Below, piece by piece: positions 24,101 to 39,100 of a stretch of DNA of 64,000 nt. Below the pieces are notes generated by a model. That model worked only from the letters and a program-made list of their open reading frames with translations, was not told the DNA's origin and searched no databases. This DNA is from Gymnorhina tibicen (taxonomy: Eukaryota; Chordata; Aves; Passeriformes; Artamidae), in contig VXAZ01008127.1 in the NCBI GenBank assembly GCA_013399875.1, positions 616,456 to 680,455 on the forward strand, read 5' to 3'. A program made the translations under genes and the position numbers. The first letter of the stretch is position 1; each line of letters starts with the position of its first letter.

Positions 24101-27100
24101 CAGATACAATTCAACTTAGTATTATTGTCTGTGCTTGTTAAAAAGTGTTAGGAGAGCAGGTATGTGAACTCTACAGCCTTTCTCAGGTTTTAATTAGGGA
24201 AACCTTGCAGTTTGCAAACTCCACTTGCTTTGTCAACTAGATGGAAGAAATTTTTTTTGTTCATAAGTTAAAATTTTGTGATTTTTGTGATATATTGTTA
24301 GTCAGTGATGCTGTTCACATACCTAAAATAAAATTTAAAAAACCCCCTTACTTATGAGTTGCAAAGTTTGGGTATTCCAGGCTTGGACAGATACCACATT
24401 GCACTCTAGGGAGTCTGTAGGATGAGGAGTGTGTGTACTTGAGTTGGCTGAAGTTTGCTGTATCCATGTGTGCATGAGTGAGAAATTAATCTACCCTTGT
24501 CCCATGGAGCTTCGTATCTTCTGTCTCAAATACATATAGCATAATGGATTGAAATAAATGATGGGTTAGTCTTTCCTTTCAATCCAGACCGATCTAGTTG
24601 TTTGTAAATCGCTAGCAGTAAACTGGAAAATCAAATTCTCCAAATGAAGTTAATTCATATTTTTATAGTGATTCTTCAGAATTCCCCATTTGTTGTTTAC
24701 CATGTATTATACATCTTCCTGCTGCTGTGTTGTTTCTATTGGCTGACTAACTATTGCAGGAAAACAAAACATCAGGGAAGCAAATCAAAATTATTAAGGA
24801 ATGTAACTGGTGATGATATTGTATTTCTGCAATATTATCATTAGCATAAGTTTATATTTAATGTTATCAAGAATTATGTGAAGTGAGTTGAGGATTTTAT
24901 GATTTACAGTGTGGATAAGCTTAGGAGAAGCTTAGAAGATTTTCTGTTTTATGCATTTCCATTTCTTCTTCAAAACAGAGGCATTCTGGACTACCAGAAG
25001 CTTAATCTTGCTACAAAAGAAATATGAAATGACTGGCATTACTTAAATGTATTTTCTACTGGCTGTCCTTGTGACTACCATGTTGTGCTGAGAACAGATC
25101 GGAGAGAATCAAATGGATGTGGAAACTGCTCCAAGTCCAAAAATTGCTCAGTGTTTTGGCCGTAGTCAGTAAATGCTGTGTGATAATAGCTGGAACACAG
25201 ATGTTGCCAGCTGTTTAGCAGCTCCGCTTCCACACACACCACCTACCTTCTTCATTTCAGCCACCAATCCAGTACCCAGCTCTCTAGGAAGAATGCTGGT
25301 ATCAGCCTTTTGGAATGTGCTGCAGTAATGCCAAGGAATTGACCTTCAGAAGTGCAGCCACAATTTCAGGTTTGCCACAGGTGGATGTGGAGAGGAGTGG
25401 GGCTGGGGCTGGAGTTTGTGCACATTACAAATAGGTGGAGAAATACATGCGTGGCTTTTAGTGCATTCCTTTGTCTTCTCTGAAATGAAAAGAGTGAAAA
25501 TGAAGTGAAATGAATGGATCAGCATATTTGGGAGCATCTTTGGAAGTACTGTTTCCAGCAAGACTGTTTCTGCTTGCCGTTCCAGCTGGAGTCAAGCTGC
25601 TTGTGTTATGTCTCTCAACACAGATTTCTGAGGACAACAAACTGGGAAGAAATGTGGAAAAAAAAAGGTTACAGATCTCAGAACTGTCAGAATTTGATCA
25701 GCCTTTTCTAGTATGAAGTGGCAGCTGTTTGACTAACAGCTATTGTGGAGTTTTTTTACTGTGGTTCTTAAAGATTTCACCTCCAAACTACTGAGGCATT
25801 TCTTCCCCCCTGGGAAAACAAGTAGAAAAATGGAAGATACTTAACAATTTTTTCATATATAACATTTATAGTACGGGAAAATGAGAGCTAATTTTGCAAA
25901 TGTATTTCACTGTTAGCTTTTCTTCTTCAAATTGTCTCCAGTTATGACTTTATTTACCAGTTTCATTGTACTGTAGCTGTAGTTCATCAGTTCTCTGGGG
26001 TGGTGCCATCTTTGTTAAAAGCATTTACCCAGTTGTAGCACAGCAGAACTCTTGCACTGAAAATTCTGCTTTGAACTGCTGTTTTCATTGACATGCACAT
26101 AAACATGCCTCCACTTGTCTGAAACTGTATTTCTTTAAAAAGGATCGTGCTTTCATTTCATCCTAATCACCTGTGTAGTTTCCAATTATTTCAGGTTTAT
26201 TCAGTGTGTTGTTGGAGAGTTCCTGACTGCTAAAAAAGAAACATAAAAATGTGTCCTTTTTTGACCTGCAGTGTTTCAAACCCGGTCATATTCACTCGAG
26301 TCCTTGACGTGCTTGTTTTAATCTTCTGAAAGGCTCTGTTGGCATTGTGTCACCAGTTCAGAGATTCTCAGGCAGTTCAAAGATGTGACTCTAAACCATG
26401 CTGCCACTGTGTCACTGCTTGCTAATAGTCAAAAACGCCATGGGAGCACAGATAAGTTTTCCTCACCAAAAATGAGGGTGAACCACACCGGGTTTGTCGT
26501 TCCTGATGGAATTGGCAGCTGCTGACCTGTGCCTTGCACTTTGTGAGATTTGTTTGTGTATTTTAAGATGGGAATGGTGATTCTTAATTGCTGTGAAGTT
26601 GCACGTGTTCCTTGAGGTTCAAGTTCAAGTTCAAACCCACCTCGTAGAGGGGGTATTGCCAAAGGCCTTGGAGGAAGGGGGTTGGACCTTCTCTAGCCAG
26701 ACGTGGTAGATGTGTCAGGCACGCTCAGCTATAAACAGCTTGTTTTTCCAGCCCCTGTAACTTCCTGGGTTTGGAAGCGTGGATTTCCTCTTAGTTGCCA
26801 TTATACATTACAGGCAGTGATAAACTTCTGAAATATTCCTCCTTTCTTGCAAATTAATGTCTGCATTTCTTAGGAAATGAAGATGTGATCAGACTTCACG
26901 TATTTCCCTTCTGTTGTTGTTCAGCATACTGTTCCTTGAGAACTTCATCCTCTGATTTAAAAACTGAAATAAGCTGTTACTCAGATGGCAGGTGTGTGGA
27001 TGTAGTGATGAACTCCATTACCAGAAGAGTTGTCCATGTTTCCTAATCACTAATGAGCACCAAAAAAATTAAAATACAAGTGCTTGAAAGCATCATTCCT

Positions 27101-30100
27101 ATTACTGTTTTGTAAAGATGTGCTTGTATTAAAACCAGATTAAATGCCTCTGCCTGGTATGAAATGTTATTTTTCTCTTTCATAAATGGAGAAGCAAACC
27201 TTCAAAATTTGGTTGCCATAACCTCTCCCTACATGTGTCTTCATCTGTTTAGTAGTTAAAGAGGGCATTTGGAATTGCTGGTGAAGCTTTTCCTCTTGTC
27301 TGAGTTTACTGGCTTTGCTGCTGAATACCTTGTGAGTTACCTGCTTTGCTTGACTGCAAACACATCATTTTTTCAGTGATCTAATTGTGATCTAAAGGTG
27401 GTCTCCAGTGACCACTGAAAAGCAAGATATGGAAAGGGATTTGTCTGCATTTGTTGAATAAATGCACAGAGGTGGGAGCTGCTTCTACAGCAAAAGTTTC
27501 CTGACCAACTAATAGTGGTGCTTAATTACAAGATTCCATAAAAAGATTGTGAGGCTCATAAGAACACCACATAGATCTCTCCATGTAGACCTGTTTGTTG
27601 CTGTGCTCACAAAAAGAAAGGTGCTCAGTGCAGTCAGCTTCTTAAATTTGAAGTGTTTTCTTTGTTGTCCCATTTTTTACCTCAGTTTAATTTGGGAGCA
27701 GAAACAGAAATGTAGTGTTTTTTTCCTATGATCTGGCGAGTGCTGACAGATCATGGGTCTCAGGTGATCTGTGGGTGCCATTTGAGTGCCTGGCTCTAGC
27801 GAGCTTGATAGCGTGGGGCTGCTTCAAAAACCCAGCCCCTGGAGGATCGCCTGGGCTCAGGGTATTTCCTCCAGAAGGGCTGTTGACAGGCCGGTTTTTG
27901 GAGGTCCCAGGCGTTTCACTTCCCTGGTTCAAGGAGCTGAAGTGAACAATAGCAAAGAAAGATTTTTTTTTTCCCCTCTAGTCTGAGCAGGTGCAGGGTA
28001 AGTGAATGGGCCACGTGATGAATTGAAAGATTTTGGAGATGCTGTATTGTTGCTCAGTGAGTGAAACGTTCCTCCTGGTGTTGCTACTGGTTGTATTTTG
28101 TTTGTAATAGCTGTAATGGAGAGAAGGTGCTGTTGTTATGGGGGTGGAGTGTGTCAGCTCTCAATCCTCTTTTTTTTTTATTTTGAGCAGCCAAATATGA
28201 AGAGGTTTGGAAAAGCTCGAGATGCTGAGTCTGTGATGTGAGCTTAAGAAAGCACCTCAAAATTCTGTTTTCTGTGAACTTGCCCTTGGTTGCAAAAAGT
28301 AGATGTGTATTGTGCATGAGTTGTATATTTTGTTTTACTTTCTGAAGTGCAGAAACATCCATTTTTAAGGGAAAATGATGAAGTTGCCACTGTGGAGCCC
28401 AGTGTGGTCCACACAGCCTGGCTGAAGAGGCCAGCTGTTGTATTCCAAGCACATGATTAGGAAAAACATGCATTTATATAGCATTTATTTTAAATTTCTT
28501 TTATTTTGTCCATTCTTTCCATGGGAGAAATTTCTCTTTATCCTGTCTGCTGTATATCTGCTAGGGGACAACCATTACGGGCTTCCACGTGAACAGAGAA
28601 AGCTGGATTTCACTGAAAACTTCTGTTTTGTTAAAATTATTTTTCAGTGTAAGTCCCTGCTACTGTTGTTGTCTTCCCTACTCTCACCTAGGAGACAGAA
28701 ACAAACTAAATATACTTCCCTTTTTGCTATAGGCCTTTTTTTTTTTTTTTTAATGTCTGGAATGAGTGACAAATAATTTGGAAAGTGTTTGTCTGATTAC
28801 TGAGGTTTTGCTCTCAGTTTTAAACCAAAAAAAAAGATGACCAAAGTCTGCCTGTAAAAACTGAAGTCTGGCAACACATTTGCTGAATTCAATATCATAA
28901 GTGCAACAGCTTTGAGAGAAAATTTGTGATTGCATAATGTACAGTTGGGTAAAATATTTTACCACCTTAGTTGTTTAATACTCTAGTTGCTAAAATTCCA
29001 TAAATGCTTATCAGTACAGTGCATGGTTGGGCCTTTTGCTCCTATCAGTGGCCTCTGAAGCTGAAAATTGTTTTCAGGTGCACTTAATTTGTGGTACAAT
29101 GGTTTTGGTTTTACTCATTGGCATTTATTTTGGTTATTAAATACTGGTCTTAAATCCATCCAGGTTCCCTAAGATTATTTCACTATAAATACATTCTGTT
29201 TTCCACTCCATGGTCACCTTTCCAGTCATCAATAGTGAAAAATCTGTTGAAGTTGGATTTTGCAGTTGCCTGTCTTGTACCAGCCTGAATCCAAGAGAGC
29301 TGAATGGTGGTTGTGTCTCAGTTTTTTTCTGGGATGTGACTTACATTTTGTGCTGTTCTTCCTCATCACCCAACTGCTTTATTATTGTATTTGGGATTAT
29401 GTCCTAGACTATTGCATTCTTTTTTTCCCATTCTTTCTTTCTCCTTCCATGAGCTCGGAAGGTATGAGAGGGATGCAGCAGTGCAGCATGTGTGTAAAGC
29501 TGCTAATAAAAAAATGAGACAGAATTATTAAGAGAAATAAAGGTCATCCAGGGTAAGAGTTCATGGAGTTTTCCAGCATTAGAGAACAAAGCTGTATTAA
29601 TAAAAAGAGGCATTTAGAAGTTTTTGTGGTTATAGTGTCCCCTCTTTAGCTGGAGTTTACAGAATGCTGATGCTCTCTGATAGCCTAAGCCCCAGATCTG
29701 GAGATGTGTGAGTTTTGCCAATAGCATCAAAATGAGCCAGTGTTTTCTTAGGGGAACGGGGCCATTCCTGTCAAATTGTGTGCTTATGAAAACATGACAT
29801 CGACCTCTTTGGTGCATAGGTTATTTTAATTTGGTTTGAATACTTTCCATGCTGATTTAACCTTTCTAAATCAAGTGAATTATTTTTCATCTTTGTGAAT
29901 GTAAGAGTTCCCTCTGTTGTGTGGGATCATGAACAGTGAGATCTTTTAGCACAAGAGCATATGTTGTATCTTGTAAAAGATGAGGGTAACATTGTTCTGA
30001 GCATTGAAATTCCTGGCTTTTGGGTGGATTTCTTTTTCATTCTCTTTTTTTTTTTTGTTTGTTTTTGATTTGACAGGAAGACAACTAAGGTTCCTTAGCA

Positions 30101-33100
30101 ACTTGTAAAGGAGTGAACAAAGTTCAGTCAAAATATATCTGCTATTGCTTGTATGAAAACCAGGTTTTAATTTACAGAAATCAGCTCTGTATTTGGCATA
30201 AAGAAATAGGATTATGGTTCTGCTTGTGGGAAATAGGGTAAAGGTTTTATTGGAACACTTGCTTGATACTGGAGTTCTGGTGCTTTATTGATAAAGTGGA
30301 TTAGACAGTAAATAATATCACTGTAGTTTTGAAGTCAGTCATGAGAAATCAGAAGGGGTTTTTTCACTCTATTGGCTTTGAAAATCAGTAACAGCTGTCA
30401 TGCTTATTACTAAACATATCCTAAATGCAAAATACAGAAAAATGCTTTTGACAACGTAGTCCTCCTGTCTTTGATAAACTTACGTGTGATTAAGGGTCAC
30501 TTTTATTATTTTGTTTTATCTTTAACCTTGAGTTGTATTAAGTAGTTGGATCTACTTCTGAAACTTTTTATCTTGCATTGTTTTGATAAGACTATAATGG
30601 CACCTTTATAGCAAGGTCATTCAACTCTTCAAGCTGTAGATATTTTAGCACCAATATATATTTTTTGTTGCTGTTGACTTGATGGGAAATTTGACTTTTA
30701 ATGTGAAAGTTGTTGGAAATTCAGTATTGAGGGTTTGTGCTTTAATAGGAATCTTAGAATGCTTTCAGTGTGAGGAACTGTTAAAATGTCTGTAGAACAG
30801 GAATTCAGGGCTCCTTTGAATGACGTTTGCCCGATTAAGTTTATTTGGAAATACTCTGAGAAGAAATAGGCTGTGTTAGCTTTAACCAGCACGTAAAATG
30901 ATTGATTCTTTAAAAGGAAGGAAATATGGCACCAACATGGAAAAGGAATATAGGTAGAAACCTCAGGGGCCTAAATTTAGGGAAGAAAAATTGTGCTACA
31001 GTTTTTACAGACTGTAAAATCGCAGTCTAGAAAGGATTTAATTTTGAACAGGAAATAATACAATTTTGAAAGGAATCTCTCCTAACAGTTCAAGGCAGGA
31101 TAGCAGAATTACTGACTCTTCACAAAACAACCTATCTTTTTGTGTGTAAATAAAACAGATCTTTATGCTACAAGTGGAAGAAGTATTAACATGAAATTGA
31201 AATCTAGGTGGTGTGTTTTAAAGCTAGCGTCAATGCTAATGCATTTTATGAGCGTGGGCACTTCCCTTTTTCCCTTTTTCTTAGAATTTCATCATTTCAC
31301 GAGTACCAGTTTTTGTGCTCACGAAATGTGGTGTACTTTTAGATCTGGAGACCAAAGGCTTTTCATTTTCAGTGGAACAAGGTACAGCCAGGCTACAGAC
31401 ACCATTTCCTCATATTGCTGTGTCTCAGATCTCAGGCTTTAACTGAGGTTAGTTCCTTGTCCTCACACTGCCAGTGCTGCTCTGGGAGTTGTGAAAGAGT
31501 TGGTGAGTTTCTTGAGAAATAAATGTTAAATGTGGGTGGGTGCCTGTGGATGTGTGTTGAGATCACAGCACCGGTGCCATGTAGTAGTTTTGATCACTTC
31601 CAGCTCAAACAGCATCAAATTTAATCCACAAAAAGTGTGAAGTCTCTTAATATCTGTTCCATTTGCATTTCTGACTGCAAGCCAGTAAAATGATGTTAAT
31701 TTAGCAACATATTCTAATGTGTGTCAGTACTGTACTGTGACCCTTTTTATGTTGAGTAACAGTGTGCCATTTATTCCAGGATGATGTGATGATGCCACAG
31801 CGGGTTAGGCTGCAGCACCAAGTTGCCATTCAGCACCCAAACAGTGTGAGTACTTTTTACTTGTGTGTATTTCTGGGTTTTTCTTTGACAGAGTTCCGGA
31901 TACATCTTGAAAAGGATATGAAAATTTCACAGTGGGGCTGGTGGAGGCAAAGCAATAACCAGTGTATTCTTTTCCTTTATTTTTAATCCTTGCACTGAAT
32001 AGGAGCTTTGATTGAACTTCTTTTCTTCCTTTTATTTTCTCTGTTCAGAAAACCAGATCTCATTACAGCAGTGATACTCTTTTGCAAATAAGTATATAGG
32101 TTTGGCTAATGTCTGTAATCTCAAGGAGAATGCCTTTTTTATGTAGCCCTTCTAAGTCATGTGAAAAGCTGCAAGGGATTGGCTACAGCTATGGTTTATC
32201 TGCTTTTAATAATTAAGAAACTGTAAACCATAGGGAATGTATGGGTTGTTACCACTGAGTAATTGGCCTGCAGTTCAGCTGATGTTTCTCTCTCTGCCTG
32301 CAAAAGAAAGCATTATTAGAATTCCATTCTTTATTCCTGTGAAATAAACTGTCAGGAATATCCTGTCAGATCGTTTTTCTCTGATCTATATGATTTTGGT
32401 TTTATATGATTTTCTGTGATTAAGGTCAGTATTCTTTAGAGAGAGTCTGTGCATATGTTCTACTTATCCAAAGATAATATATAGAAAAATAACTTATTAT
32501 GGCAGTTAGTTAATTTGTCAATACTATCGGGAGAGATATTCCTTTATAAACTTGAAAACTGAGTTTGTATTCCTATCAGCAATATTCAGCAAAATCAGCC
32601 TTATTGTTTTCACATCTCTGGCATTTTCTCTTGTGATAGTTACTTCAGTGTGCAAGAGGCTTCTGGAAAGGAGAGGCCAGTTGACTTGGTCTGTCACCAA
32701 GGTGTTTCCTGCAGGTGTCTGAACAAAACACAGTTTAGGATTATTGCTCTCTGTCAGCAAAACACCTTTTGAACTTTCCCTCCAAAACACACTTGCTTCG
32801 AAGTAGAGATGATTCCTCAGTCTTTTTAGCTGAGGAATGTCTGCCAAACAACCTGCTGCTTAGTGCTGGGATGTGTACCTGCTCATCACACCACCTGTGC
32901 TAGGGCTCTTCTGAAATCTGATAATCCTTACAATGTAATCTATTAAATTATAGCTTTAATAGTGCCTCAGTAGCAGTTAACCCAACTCACGTTACAAACA
33001 CAATAAAATGATAAATGGAAAGTTGTTTTTGTTCTGATATCAATCAGGTAATGTAATTCTGTAGTCAGAGGCCAAAAAACCAGAAAGGCAAGTTGATCCA

Positions 33101-36100
33101 GTATGCTTGTTTTATGGAAATTAGTGCTAAGAGCTATCATATTTCTTGCTTATATGGCTTCTATAGATGTAAATTAAGACTTTTTAAATTAGACTAAATT
33201 CAACTAAAGAGTTTGTAGTCTTTTTAGAAAGCACTTCAACTGTTTTGTCTATATTCTGTTATACTTTAGTGCCCAACAGCCTTCAGTATGAACTGTTAAA
33301 TGACAATCAATCAAGTAATAAAGAGGACCTGAGTAGACTGAAGGGTCTTTCTGAGCTGTTCTAACAAACTTGTTACTCCCATGTTCTGTAAACTTATGGT
33401 CCTGTTCCAGTGTGGTGGCCTGGGTGCTGTCACTCCTCAGAAGGATGGGGTGGTGGGAGAAAGAGAAGGTGGAAAAAGCTCGTGGGTCAAGAGAAAGGTA
33501 ATTTATTTATTAGTCCTTTGGTCAGTTTGGATCAGCTCACTGACTGCCACTCCAAGACCTTGCCCACCTCCAGCCTACTGGAGAGGGGGAATGTTGGAGA
33601 GAGAGCCTTGGTGCTGTGGGAGCAGCAGCCAGACTTGGTGTGTTAGCAGCACACAGCACTGGGAGAGCTGCCCTGGGCAAAATTAACTTTATTTCCACCA
33701 GTGCCAGCACATTTTCCATGTTACAGGTATAGAAAATCCGTGGAATGCCTGTGTGAGGTATAACCTGGGTTAATGTTGGATCTTGCAGAACTCTTACTCA
33801 AAGGCCTGAAGGAGAAAGGGGAACATATCCAGCTGTTTCTGGTGAGCAAACAGATCAGTTTGGTCCAGAGCCCCTCAATAGTTCTGACACAACTTTGAGA
33901 GAAGTTGACCTGGTCACAAATCTACTGACCAGTGTCAGGGTGGACGTCTGTTCTTAAAAGAATGATCTCTCTGCTGTCCTCAGAATAAACATGCCATTCA
34001 ATTTTCTGGCCTTGGAAGATGTTTGGGGGTGTTTGAATGAAGTTTTGTTCTGTATTTGAAGTTCTGGCCTGGCTTCAATCACTCTGATAAACCAGAGTAG
34101 GTGGAGGGGCAAAAAAAAAAAAAAAAAGAAAAAGCAGAAGGTTGAGAAATGCCTGTGAAGCAGCGAGCTTTTTTGGTTTGTTCCTGAAATTCTGTTTTGC
34201 AGACTTGCACTTTCCACTGTTTTGCAACTTCTCCTGACCTGGATTTTTGACTTTATGGAGTCTCAATATACTTTCAGAAATTTTATTCCTCATCCTAGTC
34301 CTGCTGATTGTTACTGGGAGTCAGATTTGAACACCAGTGTTCCCAGTGGGCCCTGATACTGTAGGCTTCAGTCTGCTGTTGTTGTTACTATGGATCTACA
34401 GGTAGGAGAAGTCTCCAACTTCCTCCACCAAGAGAAATCTGCCAGGTCCTAATTAAACCCTGAAGTTCTTCCTTTTTTGTGTTACTCTTCAATGCAAATT
34501 GCCTTACTCTGACTTGAGGCCTGGTTACTAAACAGCAGAACCAAAGATATCAGACGCCTCTGGGATCTTCCCAACAAGTTGCTCTTTAAAGAAACCTGTG
34601 TCTCCCATCTCTGAAAAAGCAGAAGCTTGCCCCAGGTTCAGGTACTGGAACACAGCTGAGGTAACAGCAGCAGCCTTTGTGTCTCATTTCCTGCATAGAC
34701 TACTTAATTGTGCTTTAAAGAGCAAGTTAATTTCTATTCTCTTAAGCTGCTCTTATCTGGAATATCTTTAAAAAAAAAAAAAAGGCTTGTAGGGTGGAAC
34801 TCTTCTGTCCTTGGAAATGTTCAGAGTGCAGGATTTTGGATGTCAAAATACCAATCACTAATACATTGTGCTTTTTATTAAAAGCAGCTCTCCACGACTG
34901 CTGTCACCATCTCTGGTGACAATCTTACATCATCTCTAAGTCCTGCTGACATGGATTCTACAGACAGTCTCAGAAGACACAAGTTTTTGTGACCTTGTGT
35001 ATGTACACAAATTCTTGAATTCTGCTCAAGAAATACAAGGCTCGATGCAAATCCCTCCTTTGAGCAGTTGGAGAGCTCAGGGACATTGTGCTGTTAATGA
35101 TGCAGGGGTTCCCATCCCTCTGGCACTGATTGCCCAGTGCCCACGTGCCCTCACATTACACTGGGCACAAAGGTGCCTTCACATGGCCTCTGCTCTTCAG
35201 AAAAGGAAGGACTTTGTGCAACTCTTCCTAAAATTTCTCACTCTAGTTTTCGTTTATCCCTGGAAGCTGCATCTATCCCATTCATCCGGGGTAAGCCAGG
35301 TGTTGCTTATTTACCCACCACAAAACATGGATGCTTTGTTGGCAGCTAATGAGTAGGAAGATTCAAGATTCTATTTCCCTTAATTCTGAAAAAAATCATG
35401 CCTTCATATCTTATTCTGTGTTCTTCTCGAGGAGATCCAACCTTGTGTACATACTAGTGTTCTGTAGAACAACATTTCTGAGTTTGGAGTAGCCCAGAAA
35501 ATTACTTCCCGAATCACACACACTGTGCAGTCTTTCACTCTGCCTCACATTTATTCTGTTATTCAATTTCAACAGAGTGGTATCCTCTGAGAACTCCCAA
35601 AGTTTTTTCTTCCAAGGAGAGAGGGGAATGTCAGTGGTATCTGCTCCCTGGTTGTCTTGTTGCTGGATGCTTCCAGCAGGCCCTGCTCTGGGCATGCTGG
35701 GGGAAAATCACTGGATCTGGGAACAGTCTTGGAGACTGTGAGTAACATTAAAGAGCTTAAACATAGCTAAACTTTTCCTCACTGTCTCCCACCTCAGTGA
35801 GGAAACAACAGCTGGAGTCAGAATGTGGGCAATAGAAATAAAGAACATTATTTCCTCTTGTTTTCACTGGCTCAGTAGGAGGTGAATCAGTACCAGTGTC
35901 ACAATGAACACCTTCCTATTTGTTGTGGAATTACCATCCTCTGTCTCAAACAGGTAGGATACCTGGGCGTGTGAGAGAATATGAATATACCATTTGCATT
36001 TCTTCAATGAGCAATTCTCACCATTTTGCATCTCTAAAGCAGATTTTTGGCATATTCTGGAGCTTGGATTTAGCTCAAGAGCAGCAGTGCCTAAAGCCAT

Positions 36101-39100
36101 TTTTATCTGTTGCATTATCTGCCTGTGTTCACCAACTGCCTGAATTCTGCATATCTTTGATGGTTAACTTTGATGGTGACTCTGGGATAGGTGATTGGAT
36201 GGAGGGAACTTGAACAATGCCTGGCGCTGGTGGCTCACAGCCCTGTTCACCTGCCCTGGGAGAGCTGAAACAAATATTGCACAATCGGCCAGTGAACTGG
36301 AGAAATCAGCAGATGAATGAGAGCTGAGCTGCTCCCTTCTTTAAGGCACAGCTCTAGGCCAAAGGCACTGGCTGTTTCCCTCCCACCCCTACTGAACTGC
36401 ACAAAGTAACTACATTTAGAAGGGTTGGTTTTATTTTTCTTTTGGTCTGGAAACATAATTATTTTTTTTATTTTGAAAGTCATAATCTAATAGATAATTT
36501 TTTTTTCTCATGCCACTGCTTGTCGGGACCTGTCACACCTCTCTTCCACGTGCTACAAAGACTGTTTTTTCCTCCCTCCCTTACAGAGTGCTCTGCTTAC
36601 AGAGAGCACTAGTTTGAATCACATCATTCTTTTCCTGTGGCTAAAATGATCAGATCCAGTTGATTCTGTAATTTTGCGATGTAAAAAGACAATGAGTGTA
36701 TGTGGGGTTTTATTAAACTGCCATAAAGAATAACTACATGATGCTAAATATTACCTCTCTGTCCTCCATTTAAATTCCTTTCTGCACTTCTGTTTCATTT
36801 TCATCCTTCCTGTGTGCAACGAGGTTGGTGGTGATCTTCTCTCATTCTGTGTCTTTAATTCTGAAGTCCAGGTTTTACCATCTCCCCTTAAATGCTTTGC
36901 CCTCCATTTGTGGCATAGAGCTGAGCAGATTTTCCTTTGATAGGTGCTTTTATTTGGGACATGAAGTTGATTAAAATCTTCTTTGTGTAGAACTTGAGTA
37001 ATCTTTTTTTTCTGCGTAGTTAATTTGCACAGCTCTCCTTCTGACTCCCTTACTCAGCACGTTTGGGACAGATCCGTGTGTGCTGCCCAGGCCTGTCCCA
37101 GCAAGCCCTGCCTGTGGAGGTTAGCTTTAATAGAAGAATTAATTCATACAACAGCTATTGAGGAGACATTAATTGATGGTACTGTCATGTCTTGAATGGC
37201 AAATCAAATTTGTTTGCATAAACCTGTTAGCAGGAATTTTTTTCCACTAAAGGGGCTGAGTAGATCTGAAGAGGCTCTGGTCTGTCTTTGGTATAAACAG
37301 AAGGGAAAATGAGATATATTCCTGAGATGATTACATGCAGTTGTTGATTGTCCAACATCAGTTGGTTTTTGATGTGGGAGAAAAACAAATCCAGAGAAAT
37401 GTTTTCATGGTCAGCAGAACTTTTTTATATTCAGCTCCCTTTTACTATTATGAAACGACCAAGTCTTTTACGTTTTTCTCCAGCGTGTGGAAAATGTGAC
37501 TCTGAATTAAGGCTATCCAATACAGATACTTCTAAATAGTTACATACTTATATATAATATACTTATAAAAACATTTCTGGTTTTCACTTCAGGAAATAGT
37601 CATTAGGGGCTTTGAAAAGTCATTTATAATATTTCAATAATCTTCTCTTGGTATGGAGGGTGGAAGCTGAAGCAGCAGTTGTGCGAAGGTTCTGTTCTGA
37701 AGTGGTGACAGTGGGGTATGTTTAGAGGAAAAAATATGGTTACTTTTCTTTTTTTGCACTGAAGAATATGGAAATTCTTTCTTTGACAACGTGAGAGTAT
37801 TATTCTTACATTTTCAGTCATTGGGCCTTTCCATGGATATCATCCAGATCTGCTGGAATTCAGCTGTGTCTTTGCTTTTTATTAGGCAGCTTCCTTAAAG
37901 ATTTTTTTTTAATTTGGTATTTCTGAAAAAAACCGCAGAGCATTTTCAAAGCCACGATGTCAGTCTGAGTCTGTTCTACATTTCATTAAATAGCCCAAAT
38001 GGGAAACAGCCAAACTTACACGACTTTGTAATTAAATTTGTGTTTAAAATGGCCTCCACATGCCAATAACCCCATCAAACAGTTGTGATTACTGGAGTTC
38101 AATATTCATGCAAATCTCACTGTAATGTAATTCATTCATGTAGACATATTTCATTTTTAAAACTATGTCTGAAGCCTAAAATGTTTGAAAATCAAGATTC
38201 CCTCCTCCTGGTGTTCAGACATTTTGCTGAGGTGGTAGCTATTACAGTCCAATCAGACTTTGTGGAGCTACAGACATAGAAATTGGTGTCTCTTCACTGA
38301 TATTTACTTGAAGTTTTTCCCAAAATGTCACATTCAAACGTGGTGAATTCACATGTGTGACAACATCTTTTTAAATGTTCCTGTGTTGTGATGCTCAGCT
38401 GGGCTCATTCTGATTACACCACCTTGACTTCTTGTTTCTCATATAAATTCACTAAAGAAAATTCAGACTTCCTTGGTTTTTAATTACTCTTTTTTCTGTG
38501 CTGAGAATAAACATGTAACATCCTTTTGTGGACTTCGGACTTAACTGGTGTCAAGTAGAATATTTAACAGGTGTTCCTAAATGTGGATTGCTCCAAGATA
38601 AGAACATCTGTGGAAATGGATATTCATCTGACCTAAAGGCTTCTTTGGGGAGTCAGCACTATCAACATATTTTATAATTTTTAAAACATGCTTTAAATAC
38701 ACTAGGGTGTGTTTTGTATATTTGCACCTAATGCAAATTACCTCACAGGTGTCATGTTTTGAAGAACAGTTTCCTCCCTTGGAAATGATGGGGAGAGGAA
38801 ACACATTTTACTGCCTTCTTCCTGCAGTATGTAATTTTGGAAAGATTTTAACCACATAAAAATATTTCTTTAGTTTATTTTTCCCTCTTGATTGTATTAA
38901 ATGATGATCGTGAAATCTTTCTTAAAGGAAATTACTGCCTGGAAATTACTACAATAAAAATAATTGAAGTGATGTTTGGAGACAGTAGAGGTGCCATCTA
39001 CCTTTCCTTAACACAAAAGATGTGGGCTTGGTTAACTAAAGCTATTCTTAAACATTCAGGATAAGGTAAATAACTCTTATTAGCTTTTTATTTTAGGATT

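Noticed and set aside
35127..35175. Short inverted repeat TGCCCAGT ... ACTGGGCA
   Set aside because: Only an 8-bp stem in a composition that makes such matches common; no supporting context.
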